Shown in pieces: positions 7,791 through 17,640 of a stretch of 64,000 bases of DNA; position 1 is the stretch's first letter; the number at the start of each line of letters is the position of its first letter. Position numbers and translations under genes: made by a program. The notes below the pieces were generated by a model. The model saw nothing but the letters and a program-made list of their open reading frames with translations. It searched no databases and had not been told where the DNA came from. The stretch is taken from contig LT599018.1 in NCBI GenBank assembly GCA_900079685.1, positions 1,386,970 through 1,450,969 of the forward strand, in the 5' to 3' direction. Source of the DNA: an uncultured delta proteobacterium (GTDB lineage: Bacteria; Desulfobacterota; Desulfovibrionia; Desulfovibrionales; Desulfovibrionaceae).

Positions 7791-9284
7791 ATGGAGTTGT
7801 TGTCTGCTGGCATAGGCCTGATTGCTGACCCGAAACTCATCGCCATTCTTTTCGGCGCTGTTTTTCTGGGCGTTTCCATAGGTTCCCTTCCCGGGCTGAC
7901 GGCGGTCATGGGCGTGGCCATTCTGTCCCCCTTTACGTACAACCTGCCGGCGCAGACGGGCATTCTCGCCCTCGTGGGCATCTACGTCGGGGCCAATTAC
8001 GGGGGCTCCATTTCCGCCACCCTGCTGAACATCCCCGGCACGCCGGCGGCCGTGGCCACGGCCTTTGACGCCCACCCCATGGCCAAACGGGGGGAGGCCG
8101 GGCGGGCCATCGGCATCGCCACCGTTTCTTCCACCGTCGGGGGGCTTATCAGCGCCGCCGCGCTGATATTCACCGCCCCCCTCATCGCCGGGTTCGCCCT
8201 GAAGTTCACCTCCATAGAGTTGTTTTGCGTGGCGGTGCTGGGCCTCAGCATCATCATCTTCATCGCCGAGGAGAACTATCTCAAGGGGTTCATCGCGGCC
8301 ATCTTCGGCCTGCTGATAGCGGCCGTCGGGGCCGACCCCATGAGCAGCCATCCCCGGCTCACGTTTGACCAGCTGGAACTCTACACCGGCGTCAACTTCA
8401 TCCTGGTGATGATCGGTCTTTTCGGCGGCGCTGAATCGATCGTGCAATTGGAAAAAGAAGAGATTATCGGCGACGCGGTGAAAAAAATAGGGCGGATATT
8501 CCCGGGCCTGCGCTTCGTGTGGGACAATATCCGCACCATCCTCCGCTCGGCTTTTATCGGCATTTTCGTGGGCGCGGTTCCGGGAACCGGCGCGACGATA
8601 GCGGCGATTGTGGCTTACGGGCAGCAAAAACGGCTGTCCAAACACCCGGAAAAGATGGGACACGGCGCCGAGGAAGGCATCGTGGCCGCGGAAACGTCAA
8701 ATAACGCCTGCTGCGGCGGCGCCATAACCACCATGCTGTCCCTGGGCATCCCCGGGGACGCGGTCACGGCGATCATCATCGGGCAGTTTCTCATCCAGGG
8801 GTTGCGTCCGGGGCCAATGCTGTTCCAGGAGCGCCCGGACCTCGTGGGGGCGATCTTTCTCGGGTTTATCTGCGCCAACATATTCATGTGCATCATCGGC
8901 CTGTCCGCCGCGCGGCTCTTCGCCAATTTGCTCGGCACCCGCCGCGTGATCCTCCAACCCTTCATCCTGGCGCTCTGCTTTGTCGGGTCGTTCGCCATCC
9001 AAAACCAGATTTTCGATGTGGGCGTCATGGTGCTGTTCTCGGTCGTGGGCTATGCCATGATAAAACTGGATATCCCCAGGGCGCCGCTCGTGCTGGCGCT
9101 TATCCTGGGGCCGCTCATGGAAAGCAATCTCAGGCGCAGCTTCAATATATACGGCGACGGGTTAGAGGTATTTTCCGCCTTCATCCACAGGCCGTTGGCC
9201 GTGGTCATCGCGGTCTTGACGATTTTGCTCTTCCTCTACCCCTTTATCCGGAACATCGCGTCACGCAGGAAAATAAAAGTGTAA
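7791..9284 (+). CDS. Tripartite tricarboxylate transporter, large membrane subunit (TctA)
   Basis: A 497-residue protein with about 12 membrane segments, normal for TctA. Two inverted-repeat hairpin motifs with the family G-x-x-PG pattern are visible: SIGSLPGLTAVMG near the N-terminus and FVGAVPGTGATIAA mid-protein. The start at 7791 has a GGAG box. It forms the secondary, ion-driven transport channel fed by the TctC receptor. The 90-bp gap after tctB has no clear terminator. Confidence 0.95.
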   Translation: MELLSAGIGLIADPKLIAILFGAVFLGVSIGSLPGLTAVMGVAILSPFTYNLPAQTGILALVGIYVGANYGGSISATLLNIPGTPAAVATAFDAHPMAKRGEAGRAIGIATVSSTVGGLISAAALIFTAPLIAGFALKFTSIELFCVAVLGLSIIIFIAEENYLKGFIAAIFGLLIAAVGADPMSSHPRLTFDQLELYTGVNFILVMIGLFGGAESIVQLEKEEIIGDAVKKIGRIFPGLRFVWDNIRTILRSAFIGIFVGAVPGTGATIAAIVAYGQQKRLSKHPEKMGHGAEEGIVAAETSNNACCGGAITTMLSLGIPGDAVTAIIIGQFLIQGLRPGPMLFQERPDLVGAIFLGFICANIFMCIIGLSAARLFANLLGTRRVILQPFILALCFVGSFAIQNQIFDVGVMVLFSVVGYAMIKLDIPRAPLVLALILGPLMESNLRRSFNIYGDGLEVFSAFIHRPLAVVIAVLTILLFLYPFIRNIASRRKIKV

Positions 9285-9398
9285 CCGATCAGGCGGGCCA
9301 TGGGCGTCCGGCGGGCTTTCCACCCTGGCCGGATCTTTGAACACGCCCGCGGGCTTCTCCATAAAACATTGCAACCAGTTAAGAATAAAGGAAATAGC

Positions 9399-10460
9399 AT
9401 GTCTACCGCCACTGTCCTTGTACCCCATGAAATGTTGACGCGCTACACCAGGGACGTCCTGGCCAAACTCGGCATGCCCGAAACGGATGCCGCCTATGCC
9501 GCGGACTGCCTGGTTCAGACGACTCTGTGGGGCATTGACTCCCACGGCATAATCCGGCTGCTCATATATTCGGAGCGTCTCGGCAACGGGGCTTTGAAAA
9601 TTTCTCCCGCCATACGGACCATCAAGGAATTCGGCGCAACGGCCCTTATGGACGGCGATGCTTGCCTTGGATACATCGGCGCGCGCGAAGCCATGAAAAA
9701 AGCCATATCCCTTGCCAAACAGCACGGCATCGGCAGCGTTCTGATGCGCAACTCCAACCATTTCGGCGCGGCGGGCATCTACGCGCGGGAAGCCGCAAAG
9801 GAAGGCATGATCGCGCTCGTCATGAGCAACACGCCGGTCAACATGGCGGCCCCGGGCAGCAAGGGGCCGGTGCTGGGCAACCACCCCATTGCGTTCGCCG
9901 CCCCGCTGTTTGATGACCACCCCATGGTATTCGATACCTGCATGTCCGAGGTCGCCGGCGGAAAACTGCTTGTGGCCAAGGAAAAAGGGGAAAAAATCCC
10001 GTTCGGCTGGGCCGTGGACAAAGACGGCAACCCGACGGACGACCCCGCCGCCGGGCTTGCGGGCGCGTTCCTCCCCCTGGCCGGGCACAAGGGGTATTGC
10101 TTCGCCCTGATGGAAGAAGTCCTGACCGGCCTGTTGTCGCACGGCGTCTTTTTGGGCGACATCGGCCATCTGTTCAAGCAGCCGAAGGAAACCTGCCACA
10201 TCAGCCACCATATGCTGGTCATGAACCCCCTGGCCTTGATGGAAGAAAAAGAATGGACGGCCAGCATGCGCGAGATGCGTAACAGGATCAAGGAAACCCC
10301 AATGCGGGACGCCGGCGCGAAACTGATATTCCCCGGCGAAATCGAAGAAATGTGCGAGGCCAAACGGAAAAAAGAAGGCATCCCCATGACGGCAACCCTG
10401 TTTGAAAGCCTGAACAAGGTGGGCGAGCCCTTTGGACTTGCAATGAAACTTAACGGATAG
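9399..10460 (+). CDS. Malate/L-lactate dehydrogenase-family (ComC/YlbC-like) oxidoreductase
   Basis: A 353-residue NAD(P)-dependent 2-hydroxyacid dehydrogenase of the non-Rossmann malate/L-lactate family, which includes (R)-sulfolactate dehydrogenase ComC and ureidoglycolate dehydrogenase. Catalytic His lies in GIDSHGIIRL (about residues 46-55), and the NHFGAAGIYA segment is a nucleotide-binding hallmark. ATG 9399 (AAAGGA upstream) is chosen over the 9300 frame start. It is downstream of tctA in the same operon. The adjacent enantio-complementary dehydrogenase suggests interconversion of two stereoisomers of one hydroxyacid through a 2-oxo acid. Confidence 0.88.
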   Translation: MSTATVLVPHEMLTRYTRDVLAKLGMPETDAAYAADCLVQTTLWGIDSHGIIRLLIYSERLGNGALKISPAIRTIKEFGATALMDGDACLGYIGAREAMKKAISLAKQHGIGSVLMRNSNHFGAAGIYAREAAKEGMIALVMSNTPVNMAAPGSKGPVLGNHPIAFAAPLFDDHPMVFDTCMSEVAGGKLLVAKEKGEKIPFGWAVDKDGNPTDDPAAGLAGAFLPLAGHKGYCFALMEEVLTGLLSHGVFLGDIGHLFKQPKETCHISHHMLVMNPLALMEEKEWTASMREMRNRIKETPMRDAGAKLIFPGEIEEMCEAKRKKEGIPMTATLFESLNKVGEPFGLAMKLNG

Positions 10461-10604
10461 GCAATGCCGGGGTGCGAGGCGTTTCCCCCCATGGCGGGAA
10501 ACGCCCCGCGCCCCGGAAAGAATCAGGGACCACTCCCGGGGCGGCAGCGCCGGAATGCGCCCAAGGCCGGGAGAGTGTCGGACGCCAGCATTGAGAGTTA
10601 TATC

Positions 10605-11558
10605 ATGAAAATAGTTGTGCTCGACGGATATACCGAAAACCCCGGAGACCTCAGCTGGGCGGGCATCGAATCGTTCGGCTCCGTCACCGTTTACGACAGG
10701 ACCCCCGCCGATGCCGTTGCGGCGCGCGTCGCCGACGCCGGCATCGTCATTACGAACAAGACGCCCGTCACCCGGGCAACCATGGACGCCTGCCCGAACA
10801 TACGGCTTATCGCGGTTCTCGCCACGGGGTATGATCCCGTGGACATCGCCGCCGCCAAGGAAAAAGGCATCGTGGTCTCGAACGTTCCGACATACGGCAC
10901 GGATGCGGTCGGCCAGTTCGCCATTGCCCTGCTGCTCGAGATCGCCAGCAGGGTCGGGCACCATGACCTGGCCGTGAAACAGGGCCGCTGGGCGACAAGC
11001 CCCGACTGGTGCTTCTGGGATTACCCCCTGATGGAGCTCGCCGGGAAAACCATGGGCATCATCGGCTTCGGCCGCATAGGGCAGAGCACGGGCCGCATCG
11101 CCAAAGCGCTGGGGATGCGGGTTATCGCCCATGACAAGTTCCCCAACGATTCGGGCAGGGCAATCGGCGAATACGTCGACCAGGACACGCTGTTCGCGCA
11201 ATCCGACGTTATCGCCCTGCATTGCAACCTGACGGAAGAGACGAAGCACATCATCCGCCGGGAAACCATCGCGAAGATGCGGGATGGCGTCATCATCATC
11301 AACAATTCGCGCGGCCCCCTGATCGCGGAACAGGATCTGGCGGACGCGCTACGGGCGGGCAAGGTCCACGCCGCCGGGCTGGACGTCGTCTCTCTCGAGC
11401 CGATAACGGCGGACAATCCCCTGCTCACGGCGAAAAATTGCATCATTACGCCCCACATATCCTGGGCGCCAAAGGAATGCCGCCAGCGCATCATGGATAT
11501 CACCGTCAACAACATCAAAGCCTTTACGGAAGGCGAACCGGTCAACCGGATTGTCTGA
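10605..11558 (+). CDS. D-isomer-specific 2-hydroxyacid dehydrogenase (glycerate/sulfolactate dehydrogenase-like)
   Basis: A 317-residue D-2-hydroxyacid dehydrogenase. The NAD-binding GIIGFGRIG lies near residues 147-155, catalytic Arg is in NNSRGPL, Glu in LEP and His in PHISW. The opening MKIVVLDGYTENPGDLSW is typical of hydroxypyruvate/glycerate reductases. ATG 10605 begins the conserved fold, so the in-frame start at 10464 is rejected. The 144-bp gap after the previous gene lacks a terminator, so it is probably the last gene of the operon. An SlcC-like (S)-sulfolactate dehydrogenase role is an alternative. Confidence 0.88.
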   Translation: MKIVVLDGYTENPGDLSWAGIESFGSVTVYDRTPADAVAARVADAGIVITNKTPVTRATMDACPNIRLIAVLATGYDPVDIAAAKEKGIVVSNVPTYGTDAVGQFAIALLLEIASRVGHHDLAVKQGRWATSPDWCFWDYPLMELAGKTMGIIGFGRIGQSTGRIAKALGMRVIAHDKFPNDSGRAIGEYVDQDTLFAQSDVIALHCNLTEETKHIIRRETIAKMRDGVIIINNSRGPLIAEQDLADALRAGKVHAAGLDVVSLEPITADNPLLTAKNCIITPHISWAPKECRQRIMDITVNNIKAFTEGEPVNRIV

Positions 11559-11611
11559 CGCGATCCGGGCGCCGGACAAGACGGGAACGCCCCGGCTCTC
11601 GAAAAAATGGA

Positions 11612-11645
11612 CAACGTCCGCGCGGCTTTTGCTTCGCGGACGTTG
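11612..11645 (-). terminator. Terminator of the FAD oxidoreductase gene
   Basis: An 11-bp perfect stem (11612-11622 with 11635-11645) is followed on the minus strand by TCCATTTTTT. It sits between convergent genes and may also serve the plus-strand dehydrogenase. Confidence 0.6.
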
Positions 11646-11732
11646 CCGCCGTTATGGGCAACGCCGCATCGGCGGGGGAGCTTCGCCCGTTCAAACGCGG
11701 TCCGGCTTGCCCGCGCTGTTTTTGCGGCGGCT

Positions 11733-12944
11733 TCAGGTGTGCCTCTTGAAGCCGAAGAGCGTTATCCGCTCATCGGGGATGCCCTGTATGGTGTTGGCAA
11801 GAACCTGCGCGGCGATCATGCTGAAGGTTATGCCGTTCCCGCCGTATCCCAGGGCGAAGAGCATCCTTTTATCGCCCGGCCACGGCCCGATGTAGGGAAG
11901 GCCGTCTTTGGTCGAACTGAAGGTGCCGCACCAGGCCATATCCGTGACAAACGGGATTTCCGGGAAAAGCCGCCTGAATTTGCGTTCCAGGGTTGCGACC
12001 TTGGACCGCAGCAGTTTGTCCCTGCGCACGGGGTTGCTGAATTCCTCATCCTCGCCGCCCACGATGATGCGGTTTTGTTCTGTGGTGCGCAGATAGAGGT
12101 ATGGATCTCCCGTTTCCCATATCAGGCTGCGTTCCGGCCACAGGGATTCCGGCGGCAACGGCTCCGAGATCAGGGCATAGGTGGATGTCAGGTTCATCAC
12201 GCGTTCGGGCAGGAACTGTCCCGCTTCGAACCCGGCGGCAATAACCACGAAGCGGCAGGTTATGGTATGCCCGGCGCCGGTGGTAAGCCTGTATCCCCCG
12301 GATGTTTTCTTCCATTCGGTTATTTCCGTGTGGGAAAAAACATCAAGCCCGTATTTTTTCATATTGTGGCGTAACAGGGCCGTTGCGCCGCTGTAGGTAT
12401 CCATCTGCGCGGCCTCTTCATTGACGAGCGCGGCCGGGGCGTTCAGCGAAAAGCGGGCGCGCAGCTCTTCGGGGCCGAGAAATTCCACCGGGAGCGAGAA
12501 TTTTTTCCGCACGGCGTATTCTTTTCGCAATTTCTCGGCATCGCGCCGCGTATTCGCGTAGAACACGCTCGGCACCTTTTTGAATTCAGGGTCATGGCCG
12601 ATACCGGCGAATATTTCCCCGAGATCGGCAATGGATTGCAGACACCCCGTATACGCGGCCACAGCGGTTTTTTCTCCGGTCATATCGATCATATCGCATA
12701 GCAGCTCGTCGATTTCATATTGCAGCAGCGCCGTGCTTGCCGCGGAACTTCCCGTGGAGATGGTCCGCTTATCGATAACACAGCATTGCACACCGGCGGC
12801 GCACAGGGTATGCGCCGTAAGAGCGCCGGTAATGCCGGAACCGATGATGGCCACGTCAACGGCGTAATCGGCGGTTAACGGGTTGAAGTGGTCATACAGC
12901 GGATTTTTTATGATCCAGTAGGGCATTCCGGAATGAAGATCCAT
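11733..12944 (-). CDS. FAD-dependent oxidoreductase, DAO (glycine/D-amino acid oxidase) family
   Basis: A 403-residue flavoprotein. The FAD-binding Rossmann motif VAIIGSGITGALTA is about 30 residues from the start, and the C-terminal DAO segment GLPYIGPWPG...FALGYGGNGITFS is present. A perfect AGGAGG 6 nt before ATG 12944 fixes the start, so the longer frame from 12983 is rejected. It lies 125 bp downstream of the catalase on the same strand. A hydrogen-peroxide-producing amine or amino-acid oxidase next to a catalase is a sensible pairing. The substrate cannot be read from the sequence. Confidence 0.87.
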   Translation of the reverse strand: MDLHSGMPYWIIKNPLYDHFNPLTADYAVDVAIIGSGITGALTAHTLCAAGVQCCVIDKRTISTGSSAASTALLQYEIDELLCDMIDMTGEKTAVAAYTGCLQSIADLGEIFAGIGHDPEFKKVPSVFYANTRRDAEKLRKEYAVRKKFSLPVEFLGPEELRARFSLNAPAALVNEEAAQMDTYSGATALLRHNMKKYGLDVFSHTEITEWKKTSGGYRLTTGAGHTITCRFVVIAAGFEAGQFLPERVMNLTSTYALISEPLPPESLWPERSLIWETGDPYLYLRTTEQNRIIVGGEDEEFSNPVRRDKLLRSKVATLERKFRRLFPEIPFVTDMAWCGTFSSTKDGLPYIGPWPGDKRMLFALGYGGNGITFSMIAAQVLANTIQGIPDERITLFGFKRHT

Positions 12945-13069
12945 GTTGTACCTCCTGCGCTGGCGGGAGGCCGGCAGCCCCATCAGGGTTGCCGGCCTGC
13001 GGCTTGGTAGGGATTGCCTGCGTTGCCCGCCTGACGGGAGCCCGGCAATCCGGGACGGCGGGTTCGCCG

Positions 13070-15325
13070 TTACGCGGGCAGTTTTTTTGTTTTCTCCTCC
13101 CGGTCCCAGACACGATGCTGCCGCATGGCGGCAATAAAGTCAGGCAAAGCGGCTTCGGCATCTCCCATGACAAGCCCGGCATCGGCCTCGTCGTGCGGCA
13201 GCCCGGCGGCGGCGCATAGTTTCTCGGCCCCGCCCAGCAAAGCAATGGCCTTGAGATGCTTATACGCCTGGCAGAGATGGTATTTGGCGTTGCCGTCCTC
13301 CATCAGCGCCGCCACGCTGTCTCCTTCAGGAACAAGGACCGCGTCGTACAACAGCGACGGGTTTCCTTCCAGGGTCCCGTCCACTGTGATCTTCCGGCCT
13401 TCCATGGTGGTGACATACCCCATATGGGGCGCCAGCATTTGAACGTGCACGCCTTCGCCGGTCAGGGCTTTTTTGGCGGCGTCCAGGCAGTGGCCGCAAA
13501 CGCCGTCGGCTACCAGGAAGGAAACCCGCCGGGATTTGATCTCCTGGTTCCCGCCGGCGTACAAGCTCAGAGCCGGGTCCCCGTCTGTCAGTCCGTTGAC
13601 CGCTTGGGGCAATTCGTAGGAAAGCTGCTCGTCACGTAGCGCAATGCCGAGATTTTCGGCCACCGCGCCGGCCAGATCGCGGTCTATACGGCACAGAAGG
13701 TCAACGACGCGTTCCCGTATGTAGGGGCGGACGACCTTTCCCAGTTCAAAGCTGAATGCCTTGATAATATGCATCTGCTCCGGTTTTGTCTGGCTGATCC
13801 AGAACAACCGGGGATGCGAATAATACTCCGCGAAGGACGGGCTGCGCTCCCTGACCTTTTTCCCCGCCGCTTCCCCGGGATAGGTGGCGAACCCGCCGGT
13901 TTTGGCCGCGGGCGGCACTTCACGCGGCCAGTTGCCGCTGATGGAATTCGGTTCATAGTTGGCGCCGGGGTCGATCTGCACGCGGTGCATGCCGTCCCGC
14001 TGATGGTTGCGCACGGGGCAAAGGGGGCGGTTAATGGGAATTTCCGTGAAGTTGGCCCCGCCGAGGCGATGCCGTTGGGTATCGAGGTACGAAAACACGC
14101 GGCCCTGCAGCAGAGGATCATCGGAAAACTCAATCCCCGGAACGATGTTCGCCGGGCAGAACGCCACCTGCTCCGTTTCCGTGAAAAAATTGTCCGGGTT
14201 GCGGTTCAAGGTCATTTTCCCCACGATCTCCACGGGAACAAGGGCTTCAGGGATGACTTTCGTGGCGTCGAGAATGTCGAAATCAAACGCGTGCTCGTCC
14301 TCTTCCGGCACTATCTGCAAGCCCAGCTCCCATTCAGGGAAATCCCCGGCTTCGATGGCCTGCCAGAGATCCTTGCGGTGAAAATCCGGATCCCGGCCGG
14401 TCAGGGCCTGGGATTCATCCCAAATCAACGAGGCTTTGCCGTAAACGGGCTTCCAGTGAAACCTGACAAAGCAGCTTTTCCCTTCCGCGTTGACCAGGCG
14501 GAAGGTATTGATGCCGAATCCTTCCATCATCCTCAGGCTCCGGGGTATGCCCCGGTCCGACATGGCCCATAGTACGTTGTGCAAGGTTTCCGGTTGCAGG
14601 GAAACATAATCCCAAAACGTGTCGTGCGCGCTCTGGCCCTGGGGAACCTCGTTATGCGGTTCGGGTTTTACCGCATGAACGAAGTCCGGAAATTTCACGG
14701 CATCCTGGATGAAGAATACCGCGGTGTTGTTGCCGACCAGGTCAAAATTCCCTTCCTGGGTGTAAAATTTGACGGCAAACCCTCTGATGTCGCGTACCGT
14801 GTCCGGGGAACCGCGAAATCCCTGCACGGTGGAAAAACGGACAAAAACAGGCGTCTTTTTTTTGGGGTCCTGCAGAAAACCCGCTTTCGTGTGGGAGGCA
14901 AGTGATTTGTAAACCTGAAAATATCCATGCGCGCCGGACCCGCGCGCATGGACCACGCGTTCCGGTATTCTTTCTCTGTCAAAATGGGCGAGTTTTTCCG
15001 TAAAATGGAAGTCCTCCATCAGTCCGGGACCGCGGGTTCCAAGCCGCAGGGTGTTCTGGTTGTCGGCTATTTTTACGCCCTGGTTTGTCGTCAGGCCCAG
15101 GCCTTCGGCCTCCGCCCTGAACGTATCCATGTCCTTGATTTTGTCGTTGCTGTTTCCGGGCGTTTTTTTGCTTCCGCCGCACATCGGCTCCGCGCCGGGA
15201 GGGGTCGGCTCCGGTGTCGGCCAGATCGCGTCGGCAGCGACAACGTCCTCGTAGTGGGGGGCAACCGCTTTGCCATCCGTAAACGGCGCTCGATGGGGTA
15301 TTTTTTGTTTGTCTTTCGCGCTCAT
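13070..15325 (-). CDS. katE: Large-subunit (clade 2, HPII-type) catalase
   Basis: A 751-residue haem catalase of the large-subunit class. Distal His is in [12 protein letters not shown] (about residue 128) and the proximal haem Tyr in [12 protein letters not shown]. After residue 600 it carries the extra flavodoxin/DJ-1-like C-terminal domain that marks KatE rather than the small-subunit catalases. It breaks hydrogen peroxide into water and oxygen. An AGAGGGA box precedes ATG 15325. The neighbouring FAD oxidase and BON-protein group fit an envelope and oxidative-stress block. Confidence 0.96.
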   Translation of the reverse strand: MSAKDKQKIPHRAPFTDGKAVAPHYEDVVAADAIWPTPEPTPPGAEPMCGGSKKTPGNSNDKIKDMDTFRAEAEGLGLTTNQGVKIADNQNTLRLGTRGPGLMEDFHFTEKLAHFDRERIPERVVHARGSGAHGYFQVYKSLASHTKAGFLQDPKKKTPVFVRFSTVQGFRGSPDTVRDIRGFAVKFYTQEGNFDLVGNNTAVFFIQDAVKFPDFVHAVKPEPHNEVPQGQSAHDTFWDYVSLQPETLHNVLWAMSDRGIPRSLRMMEGFGINTFRLVNAEGKSCFVRFHWKPVYGKASLIWDESQALTGRDPDFHRKDLWQAIEAGDFPEWELGLQIVPEEDEHAFDFDILDATKVIPEALVPVEIVGKMTLNRNPDNFFTETEQVAFCPANIVPGIEFSDDPLLQGRVFSYLDTQRHRLGGANFTEIPINRPLCPVRNHQRDGMHRVQIDPGANYEPNSISGNWPREVPPAAKTGGFATYPGEAAGKKVRERSPSFAEYYSHPRLFWISQTKPEQMHIIKAFSFELGKVVRPYIRERVVDLLCRIDRDLAGAVAENLGIALRDEQLSYELPQAVNGLTDGDPALSLYAGGNQEIKSRRVSFLVADGVCGHCLDAAKKALTGEGVHVQMLAPHMGYVTTMEGRKITVDGTLEGNPSLLYDAVLVPEGDSVAALMEDGNAKYHLCQAYKHLKAIALLGGAEKLCAAAGLPHDEADAGLVMGDAEAALPDFIAAMRQHRVWDREEKTKKLPA

Positions 15326-15737
15326 AGTTCCCTCTGTCTGGTATAGGATATGCCCCTGAGCTGTTCCGCAATACCCGCTGGCGCGAACCGTTTTTTCCGC
15401 CGGAGCGGGCCTGCCGATCGTGCGCGGAGGCGTTCAGCAACAGCTCCCGGGGGCAGATCATGTCGGTAATGTGTTTTTTGTCAGATCCTCAGTGTTTCCC
15501 CGCCGCATTTACCGGCTAATGCAGGTCTTTTGGATCACATCCCAAGCGGGGCGTAACCGGCGCCGCGCAAGCCCGCTCCGGCGCTGCCGCATGGCGGACG
15601 GCGGCGCGGCACCACCGTCCGCCATGCGCAGGCTTTTTTTATGATGGCTGGTTCCGCTGCTTCGAACCGGAACGCCCGCGAGAGCAGTTTTCGCCGCGTC
15701 CTTTCCGCAATGCGGGGATGCAGCGGGAGCAGCCGCG
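15326..15737. other. Intergenic region, catalase / BON protein
   Basis: This 412-base stretch must hold the katE promoter (minus strand) and the 3' end of the BON gene transcript. Its clearest structure is the hairpin at 15589-15634, whose T run is on the plus strand although no plus-strand gene precedes it. ORFs here look non-coding. Confidence 0.45.
15589..15634 (+). terminator. Intrinsic terminator facing plus, without an obvious gene
   Basis: A 13-bp perfect stem (15589-15601 with 15615-15627) is followed by GCAGGC and then seven T on the plus strand. The minus strand has no U tract after the stem. It could end an unannotated plus-strand transcript or be a dispersed hairpin. Confidence 0.5.
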
Positions 15738-16196
15738 TTACGGCTCGTATTGCAGCCGGTTGACAACGGTTTTGACGCCGTCGACTGTTCTTGCCACCAG
15801 CTCAGCCAAGGAGACGTGTTCAAACTTGTCGACGGTGCCGGTCAACGTAACCACGCCCTGATTGGTTTCCACGCTGACGGAAAAGGATTTGAAGCCGGTT
15901 TCCGCCAGGAGCTTCCCTTTCACCGCCGTGGTGATGAGGGTGTCGTCAATGTATTCGCCCACGGTGTTCTCGTCCTCATCATCGATGCGTAAATCGTTTT
16001 TCACCGTGTGCACCCCGTGTATGGCGGATACCGTGGTGACGGCGTTCTGGCGCTCAACTTCGCTTGCAACCGTACCGCGCAGGGTGACGACGCCGTGCTC
16101 GACGGAAACGCGGACACGCTCCATATCCATTATGTGCAGCACAAGCTCTTCTCGTGCCAATTCGGCAAGCCGCGCATCTTCATCCGTATGGTGCAT
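15738..16196 (-). CDS. Double BON-domain protein (no signal peptide)
   Basis: A 152-residue protein with two BON domains (about 15-75 and 85-150), each with the Gly-Val-Val-x-Leu-x-Gly-x-Val hallmark (GVVTLRGTV and GVVTLTGTV). BON domains bind phospholipid or help hold envelope integrity under osmotic stress (OsmY family). Unlike OsmY, no export signal is seen, so it is cytoplasmic or uses an unseen start. It follows the 66-residue Lys-rich gene after 11 bp and resembles the C-terminal half of the frameshifted BON gene upstream, suggesting duplication. Confidence 0.85.
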   Translation of the reverse strand: MHHTDEDARLAELAREELVLHIMDMERVRVSVEHGVVTLRGTVASEVERQNAVTTVSAIHGVHTVKNDLRIDDEDENTVGEYIDDTLITTAVKGKLLAETGFKSFSVSVETNQGVVTLTGTVDKFEHVSLAELVARTVDGVKTVVNRLQYEP

Positions 16197-16207
16197 GGCT
16201 GACTCCT

Positions 16208-16408
16208 TTATTTTTCTTTACCGGGCTCTTTTTTCGCGGCCTGGGCGGACCCTGCCGGCTTCTGATTTTTTTGGTCCGATGCCGGTTTCTCCTTGCTGTC
16301 GCGTTTTCCGTCCTGTTTCGTTGCGGCGCCGTCAGGCTGCTTTTGATTTTCCTTAGCCTTTTGCGTCCGGCTGTCCTGCTTGCCGGGGTCTTTCTTATTG
16401 GTAGTCAT
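16208..16408 (-). CDS. Small Lys-rich, disordered protein
   Basis: A 66-residue, strongly hydrophilic protein of Lys, Gln, Asp, Pro and Ala (it starts MTTNKKDPGKQ and ends KKEPGKEK) with no hydrophobic core. The composition recalls small stress or desiccation proteins, but no family is recognised. ATG 16408 has AAGGA upstream. The longer frame to 16615 has unrelated composition and is rejected. It is tightly linked to the BON gene downstream (11 bp). Confidence 0.55.
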   Translation of the reverse strand: MTTNKKDPGKQDSRTQKAKENQKQPDGAATKQDGKRDSKEKPASDQKNQKPAGSAQAAKKEPGKEK

Positions 16409-16747
16409 GTGGTACTCGTCCTTTTTTGGGGCCCGCAGGGCATGGGAAGCGGTAGCTTGCCATGCCCTGCGGGGTAATATATACGTGAAAGTGGAGAGGC
16501 TCCGCCTCTCTGCCAACGCTGCCGGAGGTTTCAAACCTTCAGCCTTGTCCTTAGCCGGGCTGCCGTTCAGCCTTGTCTTCGCGGATGGCGCTGAACGGGG
16601 TGTTGGCCGCCTCAAGACGGGCGCCGCATGCCCTCATGCGGTGCCCGTCGCCGTTTTGACGGGGTCCTGAGGACGCGAACCCTGTTTTCCCTGAACCCCT
16701 CTGCCCGGTTTTGAGGCGGAATCTTCGTTCATGGCGGCTCCGTTGCA
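16409..16747. other. Intergenic stretch between BON-group genes
   Basis: No convincing ORF. It contains a 14-bp perfect hairpin (16432-16445 with 16460-16473) just before the ribosome-binding site of the Lys-rich gene, and a 7-bp hairpin at 16494-16510. The first hairpin lies in the 5' leader and lacks a U tract, so it is not an ordinary terminator. Confidence 0.4.
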
Positions 16748-17640
16748 TCAAGGCTTGACCAGCACTTTGTTGTCGACCCGCTTTACGCCGTCCACCTGCC
16801 GGGCCACCGCACCGGCCGTGTCAACCTGCGCCTGGGTCTTGACGTCGCCCGTCAGGGTGACCACGCCGTCAATGGTGTCCACGCTGATCTTAAAGGAAGA
16901 AAGGCCTTTTTCCGCGAGCAGCTTGCCCTTGACGGCGGTGGTGATGCCCGCGTCGTCAAAATACTTGCCCACGGTCTGCGAGCCGGACCCGGCCACTTGC
17001 ATCTGATCCTGCACGGTACGGACGCCCGCGACATCGCGCGCGGCGGTGATGGCGTTCTCCCGGTCGCTTTCGCTTACGACCTCGCCGGAAAGGGTCACAA
17101 CCCCCTCATCCACGTCGACGGATACATCCTCATACCGTTCCACCGCGCGCTCCACGGCGTCTTCGATGTCGTCATCGTCGATTTTGCCCGTCCCTGGCCT
17201 GTTGCCGGGGTATACGTTGGATTTCGAGCCTTCCTGGAAGACACGCGAGGTATCCCCGGTCCTGCCGTGAGCGCTGGTTACAGGTTGCACAGCGGATTTG
17301 ACGTTGCCGCCGTCCCTTTTGCCCGCCTCGGGCTTGCTGCCAGGGTATACGTCGGGCTTCGAGCCTTCACGGGGAACACGCGGCGTATCCACGGCCTTGC
17401 CTTGGCGCTGCCCGCAGGTTGCGCGGTGGATTTGACGTTGCCGTCGTCCCGTTTGCCCGCTTCGGGTTTACTGCCGGGATACACGGTGGACTTCGAGCCG
17501 TCCTGGTAGGCTCCCGACGTCGTTCCGGTCTTGTCTGACGCGCTGTTTACAGGTTGCGCGGCAAAAGCCAGAGATACGGCCGTCAACGCGACCATGCCGG
17601 CTATTGCAACAATACGGAGCGATTTTACATGGCTTTTCAT
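16748..17640 (-). pseudogene. Exported repeat/double-BON protein, split by a one-base frameshift
   Basis: Two overlapping frames make one gene. Frame 1 starts at ATG 17640 (AAAGGAG upstream) with a signal peptide (cleavage after AFA, about residue 27) and one copy of a GSKxxVYPGxxPxxGK repeat. Frame 2 carries two more copies of the repeat and two BON domains ending at 16748. Restoring one G in the minus-strand run AAGGCAAGG (17395-17403) joins them as ...SAKGKAVDTPRV..., a protein of about 297 residues. It would be a periplasmic OsmY-like stress protein. The lesion may be a real mutation or a sequencing error. Confidence 0.75.

Noticed and set aside
15420-15644. 74-residue plus-strand ORF between katE and the BON gene
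   Set aside because: It overlaps the terminator hairpin and has no ribosome-binding site or protein-like pattern.
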